From positions 241,842 to 282,424 of the forward strand of contig JAKLGA010000011.1 in assembly GCA_022710975.1 (NCBI GenBank): 40,583 nucleotides of DNA, read 5' to 3'. The notes below the pieces were generated by a model. It had not been told where the DNA came from. It saw nothing but the letters and a program-made list of their open reading frames with translations, and did no database searches. Positions 7,641 to 15,919 of this stretch are shown here, piece by piece. Origin of the DNA: Myxococcota bacterium (lineage in GTDB: Bacteria > Myxococcota > B64-G9). The translations under genes were made by a program, and so were the position numbers. Position 1 is the stretch's first letter; the number at the start of each line of letters is the position of its first letter.

Positions 7641-10430
7641 ATGAAGACCGACTGCCCTGACGAGAACACGATCCTGGCCTTCGCCCAGGGGAAGGGGCCG
7701 CCCACCCAGCACCAGGCCCTCGAGGCCCACCTGGACCAGTGCGCGGCCTGCCGGAAGGTGGTGGCCGATCTGGTGGCCGGCGGGCTGCTCGGCCGGCCCG
7801 CCCCGTCGCTCCAGCCCGGCACGCTGCCCGACCCGGCCCGCGCGTCGTCCGCCCAGCCGCCCGCGCTCGGCCGCGGGACGGTGGTCGGCCGGTACGTGCT
7901 GCTCGACCGCCTGGGGCAGGGCGGCATGGGCGTGGTCTGGTCGGCCTACGACCCGGAGCTCGACCGCCGCGTCGCCATCAAGCTGGTGCGCCGCGACTCC
8001 GCGCCGGGAGATCAGGAGCGCCCGGGCCGCCTGCAGCGGGAAGGCCAGGCCCTGGCCAGGCTCTCCCACCCCAACGTGGTGCCGGTGTTCGACGTGGGCG
8101 CGCACGAGGGCCAGCTCTTCGTGGCCATGGAGCAGGTGGACGGCTGGACGCTGGAGCGCTGGCTGCAGGCGGAGCCGCGGACCGTCGGGCAGATCCTGGA
8201 GGTGTTCGAGGCCGCCGGCCAGGGGCTGGCCGCGGCCCACCGCGCCGGCCTGATCCACCGGGACTTCAAGCCGGCCAACGTGATGGTGGGCAGGGACGGG
8301 CGGGTGCGGGTGACCGACTTCGGGCTGGCGCGGCTGGCCGAGGGGCCGGAGCCGGCCGGCCAGGCCCCCCGCCCGCCCGCGGAGGGCGCGCTCACCCAGA
8401 CCGGCGCCCAGCTCGGCACGCCCGCGTTCATGGCCCCCGAGCAGATCCGGGGAGAGCCCGTCTCCGCGGCCACGGATCAGTTCGCCTTCTGCGTGGCCCT
8501 CTACCAGGCCCTGTTCGGCGCGCACCCCTTCCTGTGGGAGCCGGGCCAGGGCACCCAGGCGCTGTGGCAGGCGGTGGTGGAGGGCCGGCTGCGCGAGGTG
8601 CCGCGCCGGCGCTCGCTGCCCGGGCGGGCGCGGGTGGCGCTGCAGCGGGGGCTGTCGCCCGACCCGGGCGCGCGCAACCCGGGCATGGAGGCCCTGCTCG
8701 CGGCGGTGCGCCCGGCCCCCCGGCTGCGGCGCCTCGTGCTGGCGGCCAGCCTCGCGGCGGCCGGCCTCGCGGCGGCGGCGGGGCTCGGGCTGCGGGCCTG
8801 GGTCACCTCGCAGGAGCGCGCGGCGGCCGAGCTGTGCGAGCGAGCCGCGGGCAAGATCGAGCAGAGCCTCGGCCCCGAGCGCCGCAGCGCGCTGGCCGCC
8901 CTGCTGGCCAAGGCCTCTCCGGGCGCGGAGCGCCGGGCGGCTGCGGCGCTGGAGGGCCTGGAGCGCTGGGCCGGGCGCTGGGAGGACGGCTACCGCGACG
9001 CCTGCCTGGCGAGCTCCGTGCGCCACGAGCAGTCGCCGGAGGTGATGCTGCTGCGGACCCAGTGCCTCGACACCCGGCTGCGCGAGTTCGACCAGGTGGT
9101 GCTGGCCTTCCTCGAGGGCGATCCGGCCCTGCTCGGCCAGGCCCCCCAGGTCGTCGCCCGCCTGACCGGGCTCGACTCCTGCGGCGACACGGTGGCGCTG
9201 CGCGCCCCGCTGCAGCCGGCCGCGGAGCTCGCCCCGGCCGTCGCCCGGGCCCGCGAGCGCCTGGCCGACGTCCTGGCGATGTACAAGACCGCGCGGGTGG
9301 ACCAGGCCCTGCCGCTCGCCCGCGAGACGCTGGAGCAGGCCAGGGGCCTCGGCTTCCGCCCGCTCCAGGCCGAGGCGGGCCAGGCCCTGGCGAAGCTCCT
9401 GTTCGCCAAGGCCGACTACGCGGCCCAGGAGGCCACCCTGCGCCGGGCCCTGGCCGACGCCCTGGCCGGTCGGCACGACGCCCTGGCGGTGGAGATCCTG
9501 GCGGACCTCGGCTACCTGCTCGGCCCGGCGCGCAACGAGTACCAGCAGGCGCAGGACGTGTTCGAGCTGGCCCAGGCGCTGCTCGATCGGCTGGGGGGCG
9601 TGGGATACTTACAGATGTTCGTCGACAACAACCAGGCGGCCAGCTTCATGGCCCAGGGCAAGCACGCCGAGGCCGAGGCCGTGCTGACCCGCCTGCGCGC
9701 GGCCAAGCTGCGGGCGGAGCAGGGGCAGGCGGTCCACTCGCTGCACCTCGGCCGCATCGACACCAACCTGGGGGCGGCCCTGGTCGGCCAGCGCAAGTTC
9801 GAGGCCGCGCTGCCGCTCTACCAGGAGGCCCGGACCGTCATGGAGCAGAACCTGGGCCCGGACCACCCCGATCTGGCGGTGGTGCAGAACAACCTGATCG
9901 AGCCCCTGTTCGAGCTCGGGCGCAAGGACGAGGCCCGCCGGGTGGCCGAGGAGGTGCTGGCTGCGCGCATCCGAGCGCTGGGCGCGGATCACCCGCAGAC
10001 CAACACCACCCGCTTCAACCTGGCCTCGCTGCTGATCGACGCCGGGCAGTACCCCCAGGCCCGGGCGGTGCTGGAGGAGTCGCTGGTCCACTACCGGACG
10101 CGCTTCGGGCCGGACCACGTCGCCGCGGCGGACGCGCTGTCGGCCCTGGGCAGCGTCCTGCTGGCGCAGGGCGAGCCGGCCGGGGCCCTGGAGGTGCTGG
10201 AGCGCTCGCTCGCGCTCCGCACCCGGGCCGGGGAGGAGCCCCTGCTCGGGGCGAACACCCGCTTCAGCCTGGCCAAGGCGCTGGCCGCCCTGGGGCGGGA
10301 CCGGCCGCGGGTCCGCGCCCTGGCCGAGCAGGCGCGCGAGCTGTACCTGGCCGCGGGCGCGGGCTACCAGGACCAGGCCGGGGAGATCTCCACCTGGCTG
10401 TCCGGCCTCCGGGCGCGGGGCCCCCGGTGA
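7641..10430 (+). CDS. Zinc-finger / Ser-Thr protein kinase / TM / TPR sensor protein
   Basis: A 929-residue fusion. Residues 1-40 hold a zf-HC2-like finger (Cys5, His30, Cys34, Cys37). Residues about 84-345 are a Hanks-type kinase: glycine loop LGQGGMGVVW, Lys114 (VAIK), catalytic HRDFKPAN with Asp208, DFG Asp226, and the GTPAFMAPEQ segment. All catalytic residues are present. A single TM helix follows at about 361-385, then an extracytoplasmic domain, with TPR repeats from about 550 to the end (for example ALPLYQEARTVMEQNLGPDHPDLA, kinesin-light-chain type). The layout suggests an outside-sensing TPR region controlling an inside kinase. It diverges from the sigma factor and zinc-finger genes. 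Substrate is unknown; the sigma factor or small zinc-finger protein are natural candidates. Confidence 0.9.
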   Translation: MKTDCPDENTILAFAQGKGPPTQHQALEAHLDQCAACRKVVADLVAGGLLGRPAPSLQPGTLPDPARASSAQPPALGRGTVVGRYVLLDRLGQGGMGVVWSAYDPELDRRVAIKLVRRDSAPGDQERPGRLQREGQALARLSHPNVVPVFDVGAHEGQLFVAMEQVDGWTLERWLQAEPRTVGQILEVFEAAGQGLAAAHRAGLIHRDFKPANVMVGRDGRVRVTDFGLARLAEGPEPAGQAPRPPAEGALTQTGAQLGTPAFMAPEQIRGEPVSAATDQFAFCVALYQALFGAHPFLWEPGQGTQALWQAVVEGRLREVPRRRSLPGRARVALQRGLSPDPGARNPGMEALLAAVRPAPRLRRLVLAASLAAAGLAAAAGLGLRAWVTSQERAAAELCERAAGKIEQSLGPERRSALAALLAKASPGAERRAAAALEGLERWAGRWEDGYRDACLASSVRHEQSPEVMLLRTQCLDTRLREFDQVVLAFLEGDPALLGQAPQVVARLTGLDSCGDTVALRAPLQPAAELAPAVARARERLADVLAMYKTARVDQALPLARETLEQARGLGFRPLQAEAGQALAKLLFAKADYAAQEATLRRALADALAGRHDALAVEILADLGYLLGPARNEYQQAQDVFELAQALLDRLGGVGYLQMFVDNNQAASFMAQGKHAEAEAVLTRLRAAKLRAEQGQAVHSLHLGRIDTNLGAALVGQRKFEAALPLYQEARTVMEQNLGPDHPDLAVVQNNLIEPLFELGRKDEARRVAEEVLAARIRALGADHPQTNTTRFNLASLLIDAGQYPQARAVLEESLVHYRTRFGPDHVAAADALSALGSVLLAQGEPAGALEVLERSLALRTRAGEEPLLGANTRFSLAKALAALGRDRPRVRALAEQARELYLAAGAGYQDQAGEISTWLSGLRARGPR

Positions 10431-10502
10431 GCCCGCTTTACCCCTAGAAGAAGAGGGCCCGTTGCGCTAGCCTGCGCTGGAGTTCGGGAAGGAAGCGGGG
10501 CC

Positions 10503-11615
10503 ATGCCGCTGTCGGGCACCTTCGACACCCTGTCGCTCGCGGACCTGCTCCAGGTGGTGCAGCAGAACCAGATCTCGGGCCTGCTGACGGTCACCTGCGG
10601 CCTGGAGGACACGCATCTGGTGCTCGCCCGCGGGGACGTGCTGGCGCTGGGCGCGGACGATCCGGCCCGGCTGGATCTCGGCCAGGAGCTGCTCGCGGCC
10701 CGGCTGGTCAGCCCGGGCGCGCTGCAGGTGCTGGTGCGCGAGCTGCCCGAGGGGGAGGGGCTGCGCGAGGCGCTCGGCCGCCAGGGCGGGGTGGACGCGG
10801 AGGCCCTGGCGGAGCTCGAGGCCCGGCACGCGAGCGAGCTCATCCTGGGGCTGCTCTTCCGGGAGGACGGCTCCTTCCACCTGTCCACACGCGCGCTGCC
10901 CGAGCCGCGCGAGGCGGGCGTGCCGAACCTGGTGGTGCTGGCCCGGCCGCTGCGCACCCAGGGGCTCCTGTTCGACGCCATGCAGCGGGTGGACGAGTGG
11001 AACCAGGTGCGCCAGGTGCTCCCCACCGGTCACGTGCGGGTGAGCGCCCCGCCCGAGGCCCTGTCCTGCGAGCTGCCGGCGGTGCGCCGGCTGGCCGAGC
11101 TGGGTGAGGCGCTCAACGTGGTGGAGCTGTGCCTGCGCATGGGCGGCAACCGTTTCGAGCTGCGGCGGCAGCTGGTCGAGGGGCACGCGCGCGGACTGGT
11201 GCGCGTGGAGCCGGCGGCCGAGGGCGGCGCGGAGCTCGAGGCCGCGGCCCGCCTGCTCGAGCAGGCGCGGGCGCTGCTCGAGCAGGGCCGTCACGACGAG
11301 GCCCAGGCCGTGCTGGCGGTGGCGCTCGGCCTCGATCCGGACAGCGAGCGCGCGCGCGAGCTGCTGACGCGCACCCGCGCGGACCAGCTCGCGCACCTGC
11401 GGCGCAAGCTCGAGTCCCACCGGGTGCCGGTGCTGGCCGTGCCGCCCGAGTCCCTGGCCGGGCTGCGCCTCGGCCGCCGCGAGCTGTACCTGGCCTCGCG
11501 CCTGAGCGGCCGGACGGACGTGGCCAGCCTGCTGGTGTCCATCGCGCTCGGGGAGCTGGAGACCCTGCGCAGCCTGGAGCGGCTGGTGGACGCCGGCCTG
11601 GTGCGGCTCGGGTAG
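10503..11615 (+). CDS. DUF4388 (PatA-like) domain protein
   Basis: A 370-residue cytoplasmic protein. The N-terminus (SGTFDTLSLADLLQVVQQNQISGLLTV) is the hallmark of DUF4388/PatA-type N-terminal domains, common in myxobacterial signalling proteins but of unclear biochemical role. A second segment continues to about residue 165. Residues 245-300 form two helices resembling one TPR unit (LLEQGRHDEAQAVLAVALGLDPDSERAREL). The last 45 residues look like a small winged-helix-like module. It starts 72 bases after the kinase gene, and rlmM begins eight bases after its stop, so it probably shares a transcript with the rRNA methyltransferase genes. There is no evidence linking it functionally to rRNA modification. 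Confidence 0.8.
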   Translation: MPLSGTFDTLSLADLLQVVQQNQISGLLTVTCGLEDTHLVLARGDVLALGADDPARLDLGQELLAARLVSPGALQVLVRELPEGEGLREALGRQGGVDAEALAELEARHASELILGLLFREDGSFHLSTRALPEPREAGVPNLVVLARPLRTQGLLFDAMQRVDEWNQVRQVLPTGHVRVSAPPEALSCELPAVRRLAELGEALNVVELCLRMGGNRFELRRQLVEGHARGLVRVEPAAEGGAELEAAARLLEQARALLEQGRHDEAQAVLAVALGLDPDSERARELLTRTRADQLAHLRRKLESHRVPVLAVPPESLAGLRLGRRELYLASRLSGRTDVASLLVSIALGELETLRSLERLVDAGLVRLG

Positions 11616-11623
11616 GTCGGCCC

Positions 11624-12706
11624 ATGGAGCGCGTGCTGCTGCTGTGCCGGGCGGGGTTCGAGGGCGAGCTGGCCGCCGAGGCGCAGGCGCGGGCCGCGGC
11701 CGTGGGGCTCCCGGGGTTCTGCCGCGCGCGGGCGGGTGAGGCCCGGGCGGAGTGGTGCCCGTCCCCGGACGCGGAGCTGACCGCCGGCCAGGCCGTCGAG
11801 CGCTTCGCGCGCGAGGTGCCGCTCGGCGAGCTCGTGTTCGCCCGCCAGCTGCTCCTGGCCGCGCCGGTGCGCTCCGGGCTCCCGCCGGAGGATCGCGCCG
11901 GGCCCCTGCTCGAGATCTTCGCGGGCTTCGGTCGGCCGGTGGACGGGCTGGTGGTGGAGACCCCGGACGTCGACGGGCTGAAGCCGCTGCAGGCGTTGTG
12001 CCGCAAGTTCGCCCCGATCTTCGAGCGGGCCCTCGGGCGGGCCGGGCTGTGGTGTCCGGGCCAGGCCGAGCACCGGGCCCACCTGGTGTTCCTGTCCACG
12101 GTCGCCGCCCAGCCGGCCCTGGCGTGGCTGGCGAACTCCTCGCCCTGGCCGGGCGGCATCGCCAGGCTCAGGCTGCCGGGCGACATCGCCAGCCGCTCGG
12201 CGCGGAAGCTCGAGGAGGCCGTGGTGACCTTCCTGGGGCCCGAGGAGCGCGCCGCGCGGTTGAGGGAGGGGATGCGGGCGGTGGATCTCGGCGCCGCCCC
12301 CGGAGGCTGGAGCCAGCTGCTCGCCCGCCGCGGCCTGCTGGTGACCGCGGTCGACAACGGCCCCCTGGACCCGGCCGCGCTGAAGAGCGGGCTGGTGGAG
12401 CACCAGCGCGAGGACGGCTTCCGCTACCGCCCGCCCAACCCGGTGGACTGGCTGGTGTGCGACATGGTGGAGCAGCCCGGGCGGGTGGCCCACCTGGTGG
12501 CGCGCTGGCTGGCCGAGGGCTGGTGCCGCGAGTGCATCTTCAATCTGAAATTGCCCATGAAGCGCCGCCAGGTCGAGGTGGAGCGCTGCCGCGCGCTCAT
12601 CGACCACGCCCTGGACGAGGCCGGCGTACCCCACCGGCTGGCCTTCAAGCAGCTCTACCACGATCGCGAGGAGGTGACCGGCCACCTCCGCCGGGTGGAC
12701 CCGTGA
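11624..12706 (+). CDS. rlmM: 23S rRNA (cytidine-2498-2'-O)-methyltransferase RlmM
   Basis: A 360-residue methyltransferase matching RlmM (YgdE), which uses S-adenosylmethionine to methylate the 2'-OH of C2498 in 23S rRNA. The N-terminal half corresponds to the THUMP-like RNA-binding region. The C-terminal half has the SAM-binding motif I VDLGAAPGGWSQLL (about 220-233), an acidic VTAVDNG strand, CDMVEQP (catalytic-type Asp), and FNLKLPMKRR, with the conserved Lys expected of 2'-O-methyltransferases. Length is close to the E. coli enzyme. The ATG at 11624 lies just past the DUF4388 gene; the frame is open further upstream but only as a shadow of that gene. Its stop overlaps the start of rsmE. 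Confidence 0.88.
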   Translation: MERVLLLCRAGFEGELAAEAQARAAAVGLPGFCRARAGEARAEWCPSPDAELTAGQAVERFAREVPLGELVFARQLLLAAPVRSGLPPEDRAGPLLEIFAGFGRPVDGLVVETPDVDGLKPLQALCRKFAPIFERALGRAGLWCPGQAEHRAHLVFLSTVAAQPALAWLANSSPWPGGIARLRLPGDIASRSARKLEEAVVTFLGPEERAARLREGMRAVDLGAAPGGWSQLLARRGLLVTAVDNGPLDPAALKSGLVEHQREDGFRYRPPNPVDWLVCDMVEQPGRVAHLVARWLAEGWCRECIFNLKLPMKRRQVEVERCRALIDHALDEAGVPHRLAFKQLYHDREEVTGHLRRVDP

Positions 12707-13440
12707 ACCTGCTGCTGCTGGAGCCCGGGGAGCTCGGCCCCGACGGCCGGGTCGAGCTTGCGGATCGGCGGGCCGTGCACGCGCGCGAGGTGCTCGGGGC
12801 GCGCCCGGGCACGCGGCTCCGGGCCGGGCTGCTGGCGGGCCCGCTGGGCGAGGCCGAGGTGCTGTCCGACGACGGCCGGCGGCTGGTGCTGCGCTTCCGG
12901 GCCGGCGCGCCCCCGCCCCCGCGGCCGGCGGTGGACGTGCTGCTGGCGCTGCCGCGCCCCAAGGTGCTCCGCAGGCTGCTGGCCCCGCTGGCCGCCCTGG
13001 GGGTCGGCCGGCTCATGCTGACCAACGCCTGGAAGGTGGAGCGCGACTACTTCGACACGCACGTGCTCGGCGCCGCCGCGCTGGGCGCGGAGCTGCGCCT
13101 GGGGCTGGAGCAGGCCCAGGACACCTGGTTGCCCGAGGTGAGCGTGCACAAGCACCTGCGGGCCCTGCTCGAGGACGAGCTGGACGGCCTGTGCCCCGGG
13201 GCGCTCAGGCTCGTGGCGGATCCGTCCGGCCGCGAGCGCCTGCACGCGGCCACGGCCGCGGGCGCGGCCGCCCGGCTCGTGCTGGCCGTGGGGCCGGAGG
13301 GCGGCTGGATCGAGCGCGAGCTCGAGCTGCTCGCCCGGCACGGCTTCCGGCTGGTGGGCCTGGGGCCGCGGCCCCTGCGCACGGACGTGGCCTGCCTGGC
13401 GCTGGTGGCGCTGGCGCACGACGCCCTGGCCGCGAGGTGA
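12703..13440 (+). CDS. rsmE: 16S rRNA (uracil-1498-N3)-methyltransferase RsmE
   Basis: A 245-residue SPOUT-family methyltransferase. The N-terminal PUA-like domain includes RRAVHAREVLGARPGTRL. The C-terminal knot domain has LALPRPKVLRRLLAPLAALGVGRL, LAVGPEGGWIERELELL and LGPRPLRTDVACLALVALA. These correspond to the RsmE signatures GPEGG and LG-x-RILR-x-ETA; here the last is RTDVA, a conservative variation. It methylates N3 of U1498 in 16S rRNA. Translation starts at a GTG whose last two bases are shared with the rlmM stop (GTGA, four-base overlap), so the two are very likely translationally coupled. It ends six bases before the stop of the convergent lipoprotein gene. Confidence 0.88.
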   Translation: MNLLLLEPGELGPDGRVELADRRAVHAREVLGARPGTRLRAGLLAGPLGEAEVLSDDGRRLVLRFRAGAPPPPRPAVDVLLALPRPKVLRRLLAPLAALGVGRLMLTNAWKVERDYFDTHVLGAAALGAELRLGLEQAQDTWLPEVSVHKHLRALLEDELDGLCPGALRLVADPSGRERLHAATAAGAAARLVLAVGPEGGWIERELELLARHGFRLVGLGPRPLRTDVACLALVALAHDALAAR

Positions 13441-13446
13441 GCGGGC

Positions 13447-14142
13447 TCAGTCGACCCGGTAGTCCAGGCTCACGGAGTCGATCCGCCGGGACTCGGTGTG
13501 CCCGCTGTCGTAGGCCGCGTTCACCTGGCCGTCGATCACCCGGGTGACCGTCACGGTGAGCTCGCAGGAGCGCGGGTTCAGCTCGTCGGCGTCCACGAGG
13601 GGCAAGGAGGTGTAGCTGCCGCTGTCGCCGAGCCCGCTGTCCGCCTGGAGCTGGATGCAGGCACCGGTGATGCTCACGCGGATCGAGTCGCCCGGCAGGC
13701 TGTCGTCCCAGGTGACGGTCACGCTGTCGCCGGCGCGCGCCTCGAGCGAGGGCGTGACGTCGAGGATGACCGGCGGCGCGGCCGACTCCAGGTGGGTCTC
13801 GACCTCCTCGTCCGTGCGCAAGAACTCGAAGTCGTAGCCCGAGATCGACGGGCTGACCTCGGCGCGGTACCAGTGGTAGTTGGTGATGGGCTCCTCGTAC
13901 TCCCGCAGCCGGGTGCCGTTGCACTCGATGCTCTCGCCGCCGGACATGGTGACCACGGTGCCCAGCGACCCGCCCACCCGCATCTCCGCCCAGGCCACGA
14001 CCGTGTCGTCCGGGTGGTGATCCAGGCCGAAGTAGGCCCAGATGCCCGAGGTCTTGATGTCCTGCGAGTCGACCAGCGTGCAGCCCCCCGCGAGCAGGGC
14101 GGTCAGCGCGGCCGCGGCCAAGAGCGTTCCGGTCCTGTGCAT
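13447..14142 (-). CDS. Lipoprotein of unknown function
   Basis: A 231-residue protein with a lipoprotein signal (ALLAGGC, Cys21) preceded by AGGAGGAG. The mature part is rich in beta-strand-type sequence, Ser, Thr and acidic residues. Residues about 120-225 could be an Ig-like fold (PPVILDVTPSLEARAGDSVTVTWDDS, later CELTVTVTRVIDGQ). I recognise no enzyme motif. It is divergent from pgi across a 136-base region with inverted repeats, and convergent with rsmE. Confidence 0.72.
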   Translation of the reverse strand: MHRTGTLLAAAALTALLAGGCTLVDSQDIKTSGIWAYFGLDHHPDDTVVAWAEMRVGGSLGTVVTMSGGESIECNGTRLREYEEPITNYHWYRAEVSPSISGYDFEFLRTDEEVETHLESAAPPVILDVTPSLEARAGDSVTVTWDDSLPGDSIRVSITGACIQLQADSGLGDSGSYTSLPLVDADELNPRSCELTVTVTRVIDGQVNAAYDSGHTESRRIDSVSLDYRVD

Positions 14143-14172
14143 GGCTCCTCCTGTGACGGGCTTCCCCGGTGC

Positions 14173-14201
14173 ATTCTAACCCCGTGGCCCGCCAGGGGCC
14201 A
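14173..14201 (-). promoter_or_regulatory. Sigma-70-like promoter for the lipoprotein gene at 14142
   Basis: On the reverse strand TAGAAT (14178-14173, five of six consensus bases) lies 17 bases from TGGCCC (14201-14196, three of six). It predicts a leader of about 24 bases that includes AGGAGGAG. The -35 box lies in one arm of an inverted repeat (TGGCCC, 5 bases, GGGCCA; 14185-14201). Confidence 0.4.
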
Positions 14202-14209
14202 GGTGCCTC

Positions 14210-14237
14210 TTGACGGCCGGCGGGGGCCGGGCGTCAA
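14210..14237. promoter_or_regulatory. Hairpin/operator-like inverted repeat upstream of pgi
   Basis: TTGACG and CGTCAA form outer arms, and CCGGC and GCCGG inner arms, around GGGG. This gives 11 pairs with one G-G mismatch. The left arm could also be a -35 box for pgi, with a weak TCAACT 18 bases further on. It could be an operator or a 5' leader hairpin; there is no T-run, so it is not a typical terminator. Confidence 0.4.
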
Positions 14238-14278
14238 CTCCGGGGTGAGCCGGGGGGCGAGCTGGAAGGAGGTCCGGG

Positions 14279-15910
14279 ATGAACCCGAGGCGCAACGAGC
14301 TGGTCGAGTGGAAGGCGCTCTCGCAGCGCGCGGCGGCGCTGCGAGGGCAGCACCTGCGGGCGCTGTTCGCCGCGGACCCGGACCGGGCCGGGCGCTTCTC
14401 GGCCGAGGCGGCCGGCTGGTTCCTCGACTACTCCAAGAACCGCATCGACCAGGAGGCGCTCGGGCTGCTGCTGGCCTACGCCCGGGCCTGCCGGCTCGAG
14501 GCGGAGCGGGACGCCATGTTCTCGGGCGAGGCGGTGAACCGCACCGAGGGCCGGGCGGTGCTGCACGTGGCGCTGCGCGATCGCTCCGGCCGGCCCGTGC
14601 GCGTGGGGGGCCAGGACGTGATGCCCGAGGTGCGGCGGGTGCTCGGGCGCATGGCGGAGTTCGCCGAGGCGGTGCGCGGGGGCGCCTGGCTCGGGCACAC
14701 CGGCAAGCGCGTGCGGAACGTGGTGAACATCGGCATCGGCGGTTCCGATCTGGGGCCGGCCATGGTGACCGAGGCCCTGCGCTCCTACGCGGAGCGCGGG
14801 CTGTGCGTGCGCTTCGTGTCCAACGTGGACGCCACCCACTTCGCCGAGGCCGTGCGCGACCTGGACGCGGAGGAGACCCTGTTCCTGGTGGCCTCCAAGA
14901 CCTTCACCACCCAGGAGACCCTGACGAACGCCCGCACGGCCCGGGCCTGGCTGCTCGCGCGACTCCGGGACGAGCGCGCGGTGGCCCGGCACTTCGCGGC
15001 CCTGTCCACCAACGCCGCGCTGGTGGCCGAGTTCGGCATCGACGCCCAGCGCAACATGTTCCCCTTCTGGGACTGGGTGGGCGGGCGCTACTCGCTGTGC
15101 TCGGCCATCGGCCTGCCGGTGATGATCGCCATCGGCCCCGGGCGCTTCGGCGAGCTGCTGGACGGCTTCCACGCCATGGACCGGCACTTCGCCGAGGCCC
15201 CGCTCGAGCGCAACCTGCCCGCGCTGCTCGCGCTGCTCGGCTTCTGGTACGCGGACTTCCTGGGCGCCGAGAGCCACGCCGTGCTGCCCTACGACCAGTA
15301 CCTGGCGCGGCTGCCGGCCTACCTGCAGCAGGCCGACATGGAGTCGAACGGCAAGGGCGTGGATCGCGCCGGCCGGCGCGTGGCCTACCCCACCGGCCCG
15401 GTGCTGTGGGGCGAGCCGGGCACCAACGGGCAGCACGCCTTCTACCAGCTCATCCACCAGGGCACCCGCCTGGTGCCGTGCGACTTCATCGGCTTCTGCC
15501 GCTCCCGGAACCCGCTGGGCGATCACCACGACAAGCTGATGGCCAACCTGTTCGCCCAGACCGAGGCCCTGGCCTTCGGGCGCACCGAGGCGGAGGTGGC
15601 CGCCGCCGGCACGCCGCCGGCGCTGGTGCCCTTCAAGACCTTCGAGGGCAACCGCCCGACCAACACCCTGCTGGCCGAGGAGCTGACCCCGGCCGCGCTG
15701 GGCGCGCTCGTCGCGCTGTACGAGCACAAGATCTTCTGTCAGGGCATCCTGTGGGACGTGTACTCCTTCGACCAGTGGGGCGTGGAGCTGGGCAAGCAGC
15801 TCGCCGGGACCGTGCTGAAGGAGCTCACCGCGCCCGGGGACCCCGAGCTGCGGCACGACGGCTCGACCAACGCGCTCATCGCGCGCTACAGGCGGCTGCG
15901 GCGCGGCTAG
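14279..15910 (+). CDS. pgi: Glucose-6-phosphate isomerase
   Basis: A 543-residue protein, close to the 549 of the E. coli enzyme, which interconverts glucose-6-phosphate and fructose-6-phosphate in glycolysis and gluconeogenesis. Visible signatures are [19 protein letters not shown] (phosphate-binding), [27 protein letters not shown] (PGI signature 1), [19 protein letters not shown] (catalytic Glu and His segment), and [11 protein letters not shown] near the end. The ATG follows GGAAGGAGG at ideal spacing. No other glycolytic gene adjoins it. It converges on the Lys/Pro-tail gene at 15920, leaving nine bases. Confidence 0.96.
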   Translation: MNPRRNELVEWKALSQRAAALRGQHLRALFAADPDRAGRFSAEAAGWFLDYSKNRIDQEALGLLLAYARACRLEAERDAMFSGEAVNRTEGRAVLHVALRDRSGRPVRVGGQDVMPEVRRVLGRMAEFAEAVRGGAWLGHTGKRVRNVVNIGIGGSDLGPAMVTEALRSYAERGLCVRFVSNVDATHFAEAVRDLDAEETLFLVASKTFTTQETLTNARTARAWLLARLRDERAVARHFAALSTNAALVAEFGIDAQRNMFPFWDWVGGRYSLCSAIGLPVMIAIGPGRFGELLDGFHAMDRHFAEAPLERNLPALLALLGFWYADFLGAESHAVLPYDQYLARLPAYLQQADMESNGKGVDRAGRRVAYPTGPVLWGEPGTNGQHAFYQLIHQGTRLVPCDFIGFCRSRNPLGDHHDKLMANLFAQTEALAFGRTEAEVAAAGTPPALVPFKTFEGNRPTNTLLAEELTPAALGALVALYEHKIFCQGILWDVYSFDQWGVELGKQLAGTVLKELTAPGDPELRHDGSTNALIARYRRLRRG

Positions 15911-15919
15911 CCCCGGGCG

